Source: Mesobacillus maritimus
GTDB taxonomy: Bacteria; Bacillota; Bacilli; Bacillales; Cytobacillaceae
Reading direction: 5' to 3'
Assembly: GCF_023715205.1 (NCBI RefSeq)
Contig: NZ_JAMBNR010000015.1
Location: forward strand, 62,001-126,000
DNA length: 64,000 bases
The translations under genes were made by a program, and so were the position numbers. The notes below the pieces were generated by a model. It was not told where the DNA came from, ran no database searches, and saw nothing but the letters and a program-made list of their open reading frames with translations. Shown one piece after another: positions 19,163 to 26,499 of the stretch (position 1 is its first letter; each line of letters begins with the position of its first letter).

Positions 19163-19294
19163 TTATATTTCTTGATTCCATTCCTCTAATTGCTTAATTT
19201 CCTTTTCAATTTGCTTTTGGCGCTTTCCTAAAATCATCATGTATCCTGCAATCAAAGCAAAGATTACTGAATAACCCATTAATAAATATGTCAT
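19163..19294 (-). CDS. ccmD: CcmD-like small membrane protein (43 aa)
   Basis: A short intact frame with a strong ribosome site (AGGAGG, 8 nt before ATG 19294). It encodes one membrane helix (MTYLLMGYSVIFALIAGYMM region), then a charged tail LGKRQKQIEKEIKQLEEW. A helix with a GY start followed by R-Q and E/K-rich helix is the CcmD family pattern. CcmD helps release haem-loaded CcmE from the CcmABC complex. The position directly after ccmC is the classical one. The gene is short enough to be missed by length cut-offs. Confidence 0.8.
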   Translation of the reverse strand: MTYLLMGYSVIFALIAGYMMILGKRQKQIEKEIKQLEEWNQEI

Positions 19295-19389
19295 TTTGTT
19301 TCCTCCTAAGTCTTTTTCTTGTTTTTGAACTTTCCATTGTTCACGGATAGAGGGACGCTGAACTGCTTCTTGCCCAGCTCCGCTTTTTT

Positions 19390-20106
19390 TTAACTAGCAA
19401 TTTTATTGATTATGTTGGTTTTTGCTTTTTTGATTACCTCTCGCATTTTTTCAATTTGGGCGCCTTTTCTTAATAAGAAGACGTATAGAACCGTGATGGT
19501 AAAGATGCTAAAGAACATTGTAGCTAACATCTCGGGTTCCATTCCTCCTCCTGTTTGGTCTTTTCCTTCGCCAAATACGACAGGGTGAAGCTTTGTATTC
19601 CACCAACGAGTAGCCATGAAAACGATTGGTACATTGATGACTCCAATAATCCCAAACACGGACGACAGCTTCGCAATTTTCTCCCATGAACCTTCCATTT
19701 TTCTGACAAACAAATAAGCTACATAAATGAACCAAAGAATTAAGGTAGTGATCAGTCTTGGTTCCCATGTCCACCAGGTATTCCAGCTAGCTCTTCCCCA
19801 AATCATCCCTGTTAAAAGTGCTAATGTTGTAAACAAAACGCCTATTTCGGCAGAAATCCCTGCATATATAAATCGTTCCATCTTGGGTTTAATAAGAGTT
19901 AAGACACTATAAAATCCAACAACGCAAAAGGCTAAAAAGGCAACCCAAGCAGACCCAACATGGAAATAAAAGATTTTTTGAACATCGCCCATCACTTTTT
20001 CTACAGGTGACCAAACAAAAATTAAGTATAAGTTAATCAAAAAGGCAGGTACTAGAATATAAAACAAGACGCGATCAATCGGACCGGAGTTGTTAATCTT
20101 TATCAT
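19390..20106 (-). CDS. ccmC: Haem handling protein CcmC (WWD family)
   Basis: 238 residues with six predicted membrane helices. The tryptophan-rich WWD-type segment WGRASWNTWWTWEPRLI spans residues 103-119 and is flanked by conserved histidines at about 49 (KIFYFHVGSAW) and 174 (KLHPVVFG), the expected haem ligands. CcmC attaches haem to CcmE on the outer face. Two adjacent ATG codons exist (20109, 20106); the second sits better behind GGAGGG. The ccmB stop overlaps the start as ATGATGA. A 95-bp gap without evident function separates it from ccmD. Confidence 0.93.
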   Translation of the reverse strand: MIKINNSGPIDRVLFYILVPAFLINLYLIFVWSPVEKVMGDVQKIFYFHVGSAWVAFLAFCVVGFYSVLTLIKPKMERFIYAGISAEIGVLFTTLALLTGMIWGRASWNTWWTWEPRLITTLILWFIYVAYLFVRKMEGSWEKIAKLSSVFGIIGVINVPIVFMATRWWNTKLHPVVFGEGKDQTGGGMEPEMLATMFFSIFTITVLYVFLLRKGAQIEKMREVIKKAKTNIINKIAS

Positions 20107-20816
20107 CATGAGCCCTCCATAATAAATTCAAATAATAATAAACATGCAGCAAAAAATAATAAATCGTAGGCAGACATCAATTGCAACCAAGAAACTGCAT
20201 TTTCAAGGTTTTCATTTTCAAGTGCCGCCCTCATTGCCTGAACAGCTGCAATCATTAATGGACTAAGCAGCGGGAGCAATAATACCGGTAACAGCATCTC
20301 ACTATTTTTCGCATTAGCCGATAGCGCTGATAAGAAAGTTCCTACGATAATAAATCCCAAAGTCCCCGCAAAAAGAATCAAGATAAACCAAAAATATGAA
20401 CCAGTAAATCGGTAATTAAACAAGATAAAAAGTACTGGGATACTAATGATTTGGACCAAGGTCACAATGGTAAAATTGGCAAGCACTTTCCCAAGATATA
20501 TGCTAGTTGCATCAATGGGCCCTGAACGTAAACCCGTTAAACAGTCGTTTTCTAATTCTGAAGTAAATGAGCGATTTAATCCAAGAATACCTGCAAATAT
20601 GGTAATAACCCAGACAAGACCTGGAATGACTGCCTTTACGGCATTATTAGTTGGATCAAATGCAAAGCTAAAGACAAGAATCACTAGAACTGCGAATATA
20701 GCCATCATGCTAAATGTTTGTTTCGTTTTAAATTCATTCCTTAAATCTTTAGCTGCAATCGTAAGTGCATCAGTTAGGATTGTGATCAACCTCCCATCAC
20801 CACCTTGTCGTACCAT
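20106..20816 (-). CDS. ccmB: Haem exporter subunit CcmB (ABC permease)
   Basis: 236 residues as drawn. An N-terminal amphipathic AAKDLRNEFKTKQTF segment (the usual CcmB WKDLRxExR pattern) is followed by six membrane helices and the LNRSFTSELENDCLTGLRSGP region characteristic of CcmB. With CcmA and CcmC it forms the CcmABC(D) complex that releases holo-CcmE. The start is uncertain: ATG 20816 has only a close AAGGA, and a TTG at 20789 lies right behind GGGAGG and overlaps the ccmA stop. Family N-termini favour a start near residue 10. Confidence 0.9.
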   Translation of the reverse strand: MVRQGGDGRLITILTDALTIAAKDLRNEFKTKQTFSMMAIFAVLVILVFSFAFDPTNNAVKAVIPGLVWVITIFAGILGLNRSFTSELENDCLTGLRSGPIDATSIYLGKVLANFTIVTLVQIISIPVLFILFNYRFTGSYFWFILILFAGTLGFIIVGTFLSALSANAKNSEMLLPVLLLPLLSPLMIAAVQAMRAALENENLENAVSWLQLMSAYDLLFFAACLLLFEFIMEGS

Positions 20817-21490
20817 TCCTTCATCTCATTGAGACTCATCTTTCCATCTAACTGTATCGTGTCTACAATTACTCCCTTTTTTAGAATAGCAACACGGTCA
20901 GCTAGCGTATGAACTTGTTCAAAGTCATGAGAAATAATAAGAATGGATTTCCCATTTTTCTGTTTTTCTTTTATGATTTTATTTAGTAAAGCAACGGCTT
21001 CTTGATCAAGACCCGTATGCGGTTCATCCAGCATCAATATATTCGGTTCAGCTAGGAGCACCCGTGCAATCGCCAATCTTTGTATCATTCCTCTTGAGAA
21101 AGACCGAATCGGAACGTCACGGAAAAGATAGAGACCGACTTCTTTTAGAAGATTCATAGATTTATGCTCCAAATCACTTACTTTGTATAGCTTTCCATAA
21201 AACTTTAAGTTCTCAAATGGAGTTAAGTTGCTGTATAAGAACGATTCATGTCCCAAAAAGCCAATCTTTTTCTTTACTGCCACTGATTTCTTCTTAATGA
21301 TTTCACCATCGAGAATGATTTCGCCCCCACTAGGTTGCAACAAGCCAACTGTACATTTAAAAAATGTACTCTTTCCGGCGCCGTTCGGACCAACTACTGC
21401 TAGAGTTTCCCCTTCTCCCAGTGAAAGACTGATATTTCGAAGGATCAACTTGTTTCCGAGAACCTTCGTAACATTTTTTAGTTCGAGCAT
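20786..21490 (-). CDS. ccmA: Haem exporter ATP-binding subunit CcmA
   Basis: 234 residues from ATG 21490. The Walker A motif GPNGAGKST is at residues 34-42, followed by a Q-loop region. The ABC signature is slightly altered (FSRGMIQRL instead of LSGGQ). Walker B is LMLDEPHTGLD and the switch histidine is in ISHDF. CcmA ATP hydrolysis drives release of haem-loaded CcmE. The frame extends six codons upstream into the preceding gene, but that ATG has no ribosome site. Its position between the 115-residue unknown protein and ccmB marks it as the Ccm ATPase. Confidence 0.92.
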   Translation of the reverse strand: MLELKNVTKVLGNKLILRNISLSLGEGETLAVVGPNGAGKSTFFKCTVGLLQPSGGEIILDGEIIKKKSVAVKKKIGFLGHESFLYSNLTPFENLKFYGKLYKVSDLEHKSMNLLKEVGLYLFRDVPIRSFSRGMIQRLAIARVLLAEPNILMLDEPHTGLDQEAVALLNKIIKEKQKNGKSILIISHDFEQVHTLADRVAILKKGVIVDTIQLDGKMSLNEMKEWYDKVVMGG

Positions 21491-21504
21491 AGTCTCCAAC
21501 TCTT

Positions 21505-21852
21505 TCATATCGTAAATTGTTGTAAATCATAAACCGTTCGATCCAAATGCCTCTTAAACTCGTTTCTTTTTTGTGTATATTGTTGCGATGAAATTCTATG
21601 TTCTTCGTAACTTCTTGTTAACTCTTCGATTTGATCTTCAATCACCTTTTTTTTCATTAAAAGGTGCTTAAACGCTTCCTCTTCTTCATCTGGTTTCTCC
21701 TCTTTGACGCGCTTTTTTTTCAAATAAACGGCCATGATTGTCAATAGTGTCAAAATAAATAATGTATAATGTGGATTTAACTGTTGAAGACCAGGCGTAC
21801 TAAACCATAACCGAATGATCCATTCGGGGTGATATGCGGGAAGACCACTCAT
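21505..21852 (-). CDS. Uncharacterised single-span protein of the ccm operon
   Basis: 115 residues. One membrane helix (about residues 27-43, YTLFILTLLTIMAVYLKKK) is followed by a charged coiled-coil region with VIEDQIEELTRSYEEHRISS and QYTQKRNEFKRHLDRT. That second part resembles the N-terminal CcmI pattern of a helix pair linked by K/R-I-S-x-x-x-Y. The start overlaps the preceding gene stop (ATGA) and has AAGGGAG upstream. I do not recognise a named family. Sitting between the ccmI-like gene and ccmA, it is probably a membrane-bound partner in apocytochrome handling; this is inference. Confidence 0.6.
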   Translation of the reverse strand: MSGLPAYHPEWIIRLWFSTPGLQQLNPHYTLFILTLLTIMAVYLKKKRVKEEKPDEEEEAFKHLLMKKKVIEDQIEELTRSYEEHRISSQQYTQKRNEFKRHLDRTVYDLQQFTI

Positions 21853-22217
21853 GATGATCTCCCTTTCTTCTTCCTAAGTTTTTGCAACTCGCGGAGCAAT
21901 TCTAATTCAGCTTCTTCCGCTTGCGAAACATTATTATTGGTTTCCCTTTTTGGTTTGCCTTCTTGCTTGACCAACTCTGTAGCAATCATTTGATATTGTT
22001 CTTTCAACTGAAGAAAATCTTTCTCTTTGATTTTTTTCATCAAATAATCCATTTCAAGTTCATTGACTGCACTATAGACGGAATCAAGAGTGAGAGTACT
22101 TTCCCAAGAATCCGTTTCACTTGATCTACCCTCGTTTCTGGAAAAAAAAGGAGACACAACGAAATAGAAACAGGTGAGAATGATCGCAGATCCAACGATT
22201 AAATAAATAAAGTCCAT
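21849..22217 (-). CDS. Short CcmI-like protein
   Basis: 122 residues: one N-terminal membrane helix (residues 3-23), a linker, then LDSVYSAVNELEMDYLMKKI and a DFLQLKEQY stretch. The pattern eLe-x-Dy-x-x-x-K-I-x-x-x-D/Y-x-x-L is the CcmI/CycH N-terminal signature. The TPR domain that normally follows is absent, as in the short CcmI-like proteins of some Gram-positives. CcmI recruits apocytochromes to CcmF/CcmH. ATG 22217 is preceded by AAAGGAG; 140 bp without a recognisable gene separate it from ccmH. Confidence 0.65.
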   Translation of the reverse strand: MDFIYLIVGSAIILTCFYFVVSPFFSRNEGRSSETDSWESTLTLDSVYSAVNELEMDYLMKKIKEKDFLQLKEQYQMIATELVKQEGKPKRETNNNVSQAEEAELELLRELQKLRKKKGRSS

Positions 22218-22357
22218 TGTCTCAACTCCTTTGTCTTCTCTTTCAGAAGAGTCACTCGGTAATATTAAGGCTCAATCAATTTCTATGATAGCGATGCCTG
22301 CATTTCTATTTGCCATGGAATTATCACTTACCTTCCATTTTTAGCTGTTTTAGAACC

Positions 22358-22828
22358 TTAAAAATGCTTCATCCGTTCTTCTTCAAAAAGTTTTTCAGCA
22401 ATTTCTTTTTCTGTCTCAGACTCCCATTTCACTTCCGCTATATCAAAAGTGTCCGTTGCCTTCCCTTTAACCTTCCTAAGCCAAACTCCGACAATGGCAA
22501 TTCCAGAAGCTAGTCCAACAAATGGCATTCCCCAAGCGATCCATCCACTTTTATCTGTAGCTGGGGTTCTTAAAGCAGCTTGTCCATATTCATTGACATA
22601 CGATTGAATAATCTCTTCTTCAGACATGCCTCCGTTGAGCATTTCAATTACTTCATCGTAATATACTTTTTGGATGCTGCATGTCGAAAACTCATGGTCG
22701 GCATGACCTTGCATATCAAGTTGTTTAATCACATTTTTAAATTCCTGAGAATTTACCGTAAACGCAGATGTCCCTCCTGGTAAAATCATTAAGATGATTA
22801 AGCCTGCAAGTAAAATTTTCTTCCGCAC
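22358..22828 (-). CDS. ccmH: CcmH-family protein with a single active-site cysteine
   Basis: 156 residues from GTG 22828 (a GTG at 22837 overlaps the ccmF stop). A signal or anchor helix comes first, then a domain with DHEFSTCSIQ. EVIEMLNGGMSEEEIIQSYVNEYGQAAL is the clear CcmH fold signature (GksxeEIixxxvxrYG), and a C-terminal membrane helix follows. Canonical CcmH has LRCxxC at the cysteine site; here only Cys50 (numbering from 22828) remains, so an internal disulfide cannot form. CcmH normally holds the apocytochrome thiols next to CcmF. It follows ccmF directly. Confidence 0.82.
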   Translation of the reverse strand: MRKKILLAGLIILMILPGGTSAFTVNSQEFKNVIKQLDMQGHADHEFSTCSIQKVYYDEVIEMLNGGMSEEEIIQSYVNEYGQAALRTPATDKSGWIAWGMPFVGLASGIAIVGVWLRKVKGKATDTFDIAEVKWESETEKEIAEKLFEEERMKHF

Positions 22829-22833
22829 TTTTA

Positions 22834-24807
22834 TCACCTTCCTGCCCTAAATGCTTTCAGCAAGCCAGTTGAGTTCGTTCTTCCACCAATCAAGGCAATT
22901 GCTGTACCAAAGACCATTATGCCTCCACCAATCCAAATCCAACTGACAAATGGATTCACCTTCACTTGTAAGGTTATTTTTTCGCTATTTTCCCAAGAGC
23001 TTAATACCACATATAAATCCTCTTTCCAGTTGGTCTTTATCGCTACCTCAGTAGAAGGCTCTGGCCATGTTTCATAAAATATTTTTTCTGGATTAATTGA
23101 ACCAACGTTTTTTCCGTTATAATCAACTTTTAAATCGGCTGTTACAATGCCATTTCCATTCTCTGTTTGTTCTGTTAATCCGTTAAAGGTTAATACATAA
23201 TCACCGATAGCAATATTTTCACCGCGTTCAACTGTTTTTAAAATATCTTCTGGGTATGCATGCGAAGAAATAACTCCGATAGCAATTAGTGCAATACCGA
23301 TATGAACTATATAACCACCATATCTTCTTTGATTTTTTCTCGTTAACTTATAAATGGCTTTCGCTATATTTTCTTTTGTAGCTTTCATCCGCGCTCGGGT
23401 TCCTTGGAGGAACTCTTGCACATGAGTGGCAAACATGAACACTGTTGAGGCTAAACCAATAATTGCAAAGGTCCCTTTTACCCCAACTACTACAAGAATA
23501 ATTGCTGCTAAGACCCCAACAGCAAATGGCCAAATTGCATTTTTTAAGAAACGGTCAACTGTTGCTTTTTGCCAAGCAATTAGCGGACAAACAGCCATTA
23601 ACAATAGAAGTAATAAAAGAATTGGAGCCATTACCGAGTTAAAATAAGGTGCTCCTACATTTATTTTTGTTCCTTTTAATGATTCTGAAATCAACGGATA
23701 CATCGTTCCCCAAAATACCGCGAATGCTCCAGCAACTAATATCAAGTTATTTAATAAAAATGAACTTTCTTTTGAAAAATAAGATTCTATTGGAATGCTT
23801 TCTTTTTTAATTAGTTGATATCTTGAGATGACAATATAAATGGAGAATAGCATCATAAACGCCATGAATATAAGGAAATAGGTACCGAGAGGGCCACTTC
23901 CAAATGCATGTACGCTTGTTAACACTCCACTTCGAACTAAGAAGGTTCCAAACAGTGTTAATAAATAGGACAAGATTACTAAACTAATATTCCATGTTTT
24001 TAACATTCCTTTTCGCTCTTGAATCATGACAGAATGCAAGAAAGCGGAAACGGTTAACCATGGAAGAAAGCTCGCATTTTCAACAGGATCCCACGCCCAG
24101 TAACCTCCCCATCCTAATTCAAGGTAGGCCCACCATCCGCCAATCATGTTTCCTAGTGTTAAGAACAACCAAGCTGTGATTGTCCATCTTCTCGTCAGTT
24201 TAATCCATTCTGCATCCATTCTTCTTAAAATCAAAGCACCAATTGCAAACGCAAACGGGACAGCAAGACCGACATATCCGAGATACAGTGTAACCGGATG
24301 AAGAATCATCCCTGGATGCTGTAACATTGGGTTTAATCCCTTTCCATCTGCTGGGATCGTTTCTGTCATTGCAAACGGATTTCCTCCTAAAATCATGACG
24401 ACAAAGAAGAAAAGAATATTTAAAGATAAAATACTAGAAACATATGGCATCATTGAATTTTGTTTTTCTTTTGAAAAAACTAGCATTGCTGTGTAAACAC
24501 TTAGTAGGACTGTCCATAATAAAAGGGACCCTGCATTCCCAGCCCAAAAGGCGGTAAGCTTGTACACCATTGGAAGGTTATGACTTGTATAGGCTGCAAC
24601 ATACTCAAATTGAAACTGACTTGTTCCCAATAGGTAGAGCAGCAAAAACGAAGCAATCAAGGAGACAAACAAAAGGGACAAAACTCCTCCTCGCGCACTT
24701 TCAATCCATTTATTATTCTGTTTTCTTATTCCAATTACATTGGCAATAATGGTATAGGCTGCAATCACTATACCGAGGTATAATGTGATGTTCCCAATTA
24801 AGTACAT
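22834..24807 (-). CDS. ccmF: Cytochrome c haem lyase CcmF (WWD family)
   Basis: 657 residues, full length for CcmF/NrfE, with about 15 membrane helices. The WWD motif WGGYWAWDPVENASFLPW spans residues 233-250. Conserved histidines flank it (HPVTLYLGYVG near 170, LHSVMIQERK near 257), and a large C-terminal outside domain ends before the last helix. It ligates haem from CcmE to CxxCH motifs. ATG 24807 with GGTGGT upstream is preferred over the TTG at 24822. NrfE, a CcmF paralogue dedicated to the CxxCK site, is absent, so this single lyase may serve both motif types. Confidence 0.95.
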   Translation of the reverse strand: MYLIGNITLYLGIVIAAYTIIANVIGIRKQNNKWIESARGGVLSLLFVSLIASFLLLYLLGTSQFQFEYVAAYTSHNLPMVYKLTAFWAGNAGSLLLWTVLLSVYTAMLVFSKEKQNSMMPYVSSILSLNILFFFVVMILGGNPFAMTETIPADGKGLNPMLQHPGMILHPVTLYLGYVGLAVPFAFAIGALILRRMDAEWIKLTRRWTITAWLFLTLGNMIGGWWAYLELGWGGYWAWDPVENASFLPWLTVSAFLHSVMIQERKGMLKTWNISLVILSYLLTLFGTFLVRSGVLTSVHAFGSGPLGTYFLIFMAFMMLFSIYIVISRYQLIKKESIPIESYFSKESSFLLNNLILVAGAFAVFWGTMYPLISESLKGTKINVGAPYFNSVMAPILLLLLLLMAVCPLIAWQKATVDRFLKNAIWPFAVGVLAAIILVVVGVKGTFAIIGLASTVFMFATHVQEFLQGTRARMKATKENIAKAIYKLTRKNQRRYGGYIVHIGIALIAIGVISSHAYPEDILKTVERGENIAIGDYVLTFNGLTEQTENGNGIVTADLKVDYNGKNVGSINPEKIFYETWPEPSTEVAIKTNWKEDLYVVLSSWENSEKITLQVKVNPFVSWIWIGGGIMVFGTAIALIGGRTNSTGLLKAFRAGR

Positions 24808-24828
24808 GCGGATAACCACCAATCTGTT

Positions 24829-25275
24829 TTATTCCTGTGCGTCTTTATAAATCTCTTTATGCATTTCGCTATCGTAATTTTCCATATCTTCGCCTTCATA
24901 TTTTGAAGGACATTTGGTCATCACTTTTTCTGCTTCGAAAACACCATTCTTACTAATAAACCCTTCGACAATGACAATGACATCTTCTGTGAAGTTATCA
25001 GGTTGAACCCCTTTGTAAACAACTGGGAGTTTGGTTTCATTTTCATCGTAGATTTCGAACTGCAACTCGATTTTATCCGCATTCCATTGAACAGTTTCTT
25101 TATTTAATAAACCTTCTGTCATGATATAATCGCCATCATATTTCTCTGCATTTGCCATAACATCAGAGATTGTCAATTCTTTACTTCCAGCACTTGGCAT
25201 TGATGCAAAAGTCATAATTATGATTGCCGCCGCCATCAGCGACAAAGCAGTGATAATTTTTTGGTTTTTCGACAT
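24829..25275 (-). CDS. ccmE: Haem chaperone CcmE, CxxxY type
   Basis: 148 residues: one N-terminal membrane helix, then the OB-fold of CcmE (LTISDVMANAEKYDGDYI, QFEIYDENETKLPVVYKG, VIVEGFISKNGVFEAEKV). Where most bacteria have the haem-binding HxxxY, this protein has Cys122-Pro-Ser-Lys-Tyr126. CxxxY CcmE proteins are known from archaea and some anaerobic or Gram-positive bacteria and bind haem through the cysteine. It carries haem from CcmABCD to CcmF. The start lies one base after the preceding stop (TAAGATG), with GGGGGAGAG upstream. Confidence 0.93.
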   Translation of the reverse strand: MSKNQKIITALSLMAAAIIIMTFASMPSAGSKELTISDVMANAEKYDGDYIMTEGLLNKETVQWNADKIELQFEIYDENETKLPVVYKGVQPDNFTEDVIVIVEGFISKNGVFEAEKVMTKCPSKYEGEDMENYDSEMHKEIYKDAQE

Positions 25276-25276
25276 C

Positions 25277-26245
25277 TTACTTCTCTCCCCCTACTTTTTT
25301 TAACAGTTCGATATACTCTTGTTCTGTGATCGTTCCATCGACAAGCAAGGCTCTTAATTTCGCTTTTTTAATGTTTAATGCTGATTCCTTCCTAATGCCT
25401 TTTTCGTTGCTTTTCTTCGAACGCTTTCTTAAGAAAACTAGTAAAACTGCCGCAATCACAATGGAAACGCCGCCAATAACCGTCACAATCATCCAAACTG
25501 GAATTTTTTCATTATTTGTTGCAGTAACACCGTGATTAGAGGTTCCACCGACCATGTCATTCATTACTTCTTCCGTCGTTCTTTCTTCTGCACGATCATA
25601 TTCGAGCTTAATGTTTTTTTCTTCACCTGGTTTGACTCCATTTGACATGTACATAAACATATTCATGTTGTAACTATTCTTTTGGTGGGATTCAGCTTCG
25701 GGCTCTAACTTCATACTCTCAGTATTAAGCGGCTCCACAAAAATCAAATTCAACATACCTATGTCTGTGTAACTTTTAAAACTATACTCGAGGGTGTTTG
25801 TTTTTTCCCCTTCATGAATACTGTTTGTATAGTATTCGATCACAAATCGATAAAGCTCTTGAGGTTGGATATCCTCTGTTGTTGTCCATGTGATTGTGCC
25901 TTTTTTTTGGTCAAGTTCGTACTCAATTTCATTCATCTCTGTTAAATCACTTGAATAATCTGCTACAAAGCCAATCCTGAAATTTTCCTCTTCCATTGGG
26001 AGGGGGATTTCTATTTGACCCCTCTGTGGTTGTTCGCTATTGTTTATCAACGCACCATGATAACCGACAAGTAATGGCAATTTATTTTTTCCAGTATCCT
26101 CTGGATGGTATGCAAATTCAGGCATTACCTGAATCGTCAACTCTTCCATTTGAAGTGGATTTTGGTTTTCCTCCGCAGCAACTGAATGAGTCAACAAAAT
26201 GAATAATGTGAAAATCAACGGCCATACAAAAGCCTTTTTCAACAT
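25277..26245 (-). CDS. Uncharacterised exported membrane-anchored protein, first gene of the ccm-nrf operon
   Basis: 322 residues from ATG 26245 (AAGGAAG upstream; a TTG two codons earlier is less likely). A signal peptide ending near AVAAEE comes first. About 215 residues predicted to lie outside the cell follow, beta-rich and without cysteines or haem motifs. Next are one membrane helix (IPVWMIVTVIGGVSIVIAAV, around 250-272), a basic stop-transfer and a cytoplasmic tail ending LRALLVDGTITEQEYIELLK, which resembles the short SHOCT-like helix. I recognise no family. Co-transcription with ccmE suggests an accessory role in cytochrome maturation or nitrite reduction (inference). Confidence 0.7.
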   Translation of the reverse strand: MLKKAFVWPLIFTLFILLTHSVAAEENQNPLQMEELTIQVMPEFAYHPEDTGKNKLPLLVGYHGALINNSEQPQRGQIEIPLPMEEENFRIGFVADYSSDLTEMNEIEYELDQKKGTITWTTTEDIQPQELYRFVIEYYTNSIHEGEKTNTLEYSFKSYTDIGMLNLIFVEPLNTESMKLEPEAESHQKNSYNMNMFMYMSNGVKPGEEKNIKLEYDRAEERTTEEVMNDMVGGTSNHGVTATNNEKIPVWMIVTVIGGVSIVIAAVLLVFLRKRSKKSNEKGIRKESALNIKKAKLRALLVDGTITEQEYIELLKKVGGEK

Positions 26246-26285
26246 GTCCAATACTTCCTTTCTTGATAGAACTTTGTGACGATTA

Positions 26286-26302
26286 CGTGAATATTTTCAC
26301 AA
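26286..26302 (-). promoter_or_regulatory. Rex- or Fnr-like operator in the ccm-nrf leader
   Basis: On the minus strand TTGTGAAAATATTCACG fits the Rex half-sites TTGTGAA-N4-TTCAC and also Fnr TGTGA-N6-TCACA with one mismatch. It lies about 40 bp before the first start codon and downstream of the leader terminator. Confidence 0.45.
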
Positions 26303-26321
26303 ACAAATCGATTATTTTCGC

Positions 26322-26371
26322 AAAAAACTTGTTCCCAAGGGAAAAACACTAAAAAGGGAACAAGATTTTTT
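26322..26371 (-). terminator. Terminator-like hairpin in the leader of the ccm-nrf operon
   Basis: CTTGTTCCC and GGGAACAAG (9-bp stem, 19-nt loop) are flanked by T6 on both strands. It lies between the Fnr-type promoter (26417-26460) and the first gene, so it may attenuate transcription into the operon. Confidence 0.65.
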
Positions 26372-26416
26372 GACTTTTTCTACATATGAACGATTCCTGG
26401 TAATATCTTCACTATT

Positions 26417-26460
26417 ATTTAACCCGTTTCGACTATCTACTAGCTGTGACGATTATCACG
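26417..26460 (-). promoter_or_regulatory. Fnr-type class II promoter of the ccm-nrf operon
   Basis: TGTGACGATTATCACG (26445-26460) matches the Bacillus Fnr box TGTGA-N6-TCACA in 9 of 10 positions. TTAAAT, a plausible -10, begins 22 bp downstream on the minus strand, placing the box near -42, typical of Fnr-activated promoters with no good -35. Expected start about 26410. Confidence 0.55.
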
Positions 26461-26499
26461 AAATAATTTCTCAGATTTAACCGTTTTGTGAACAGAAAT

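Noticed and set aside
19163-19294. Possible frameshift in the ccmD-like gene
   Set aside because: On recounting, the frame from ATG 19294 to TAA 19163 is 132 bp and uninterrupted.
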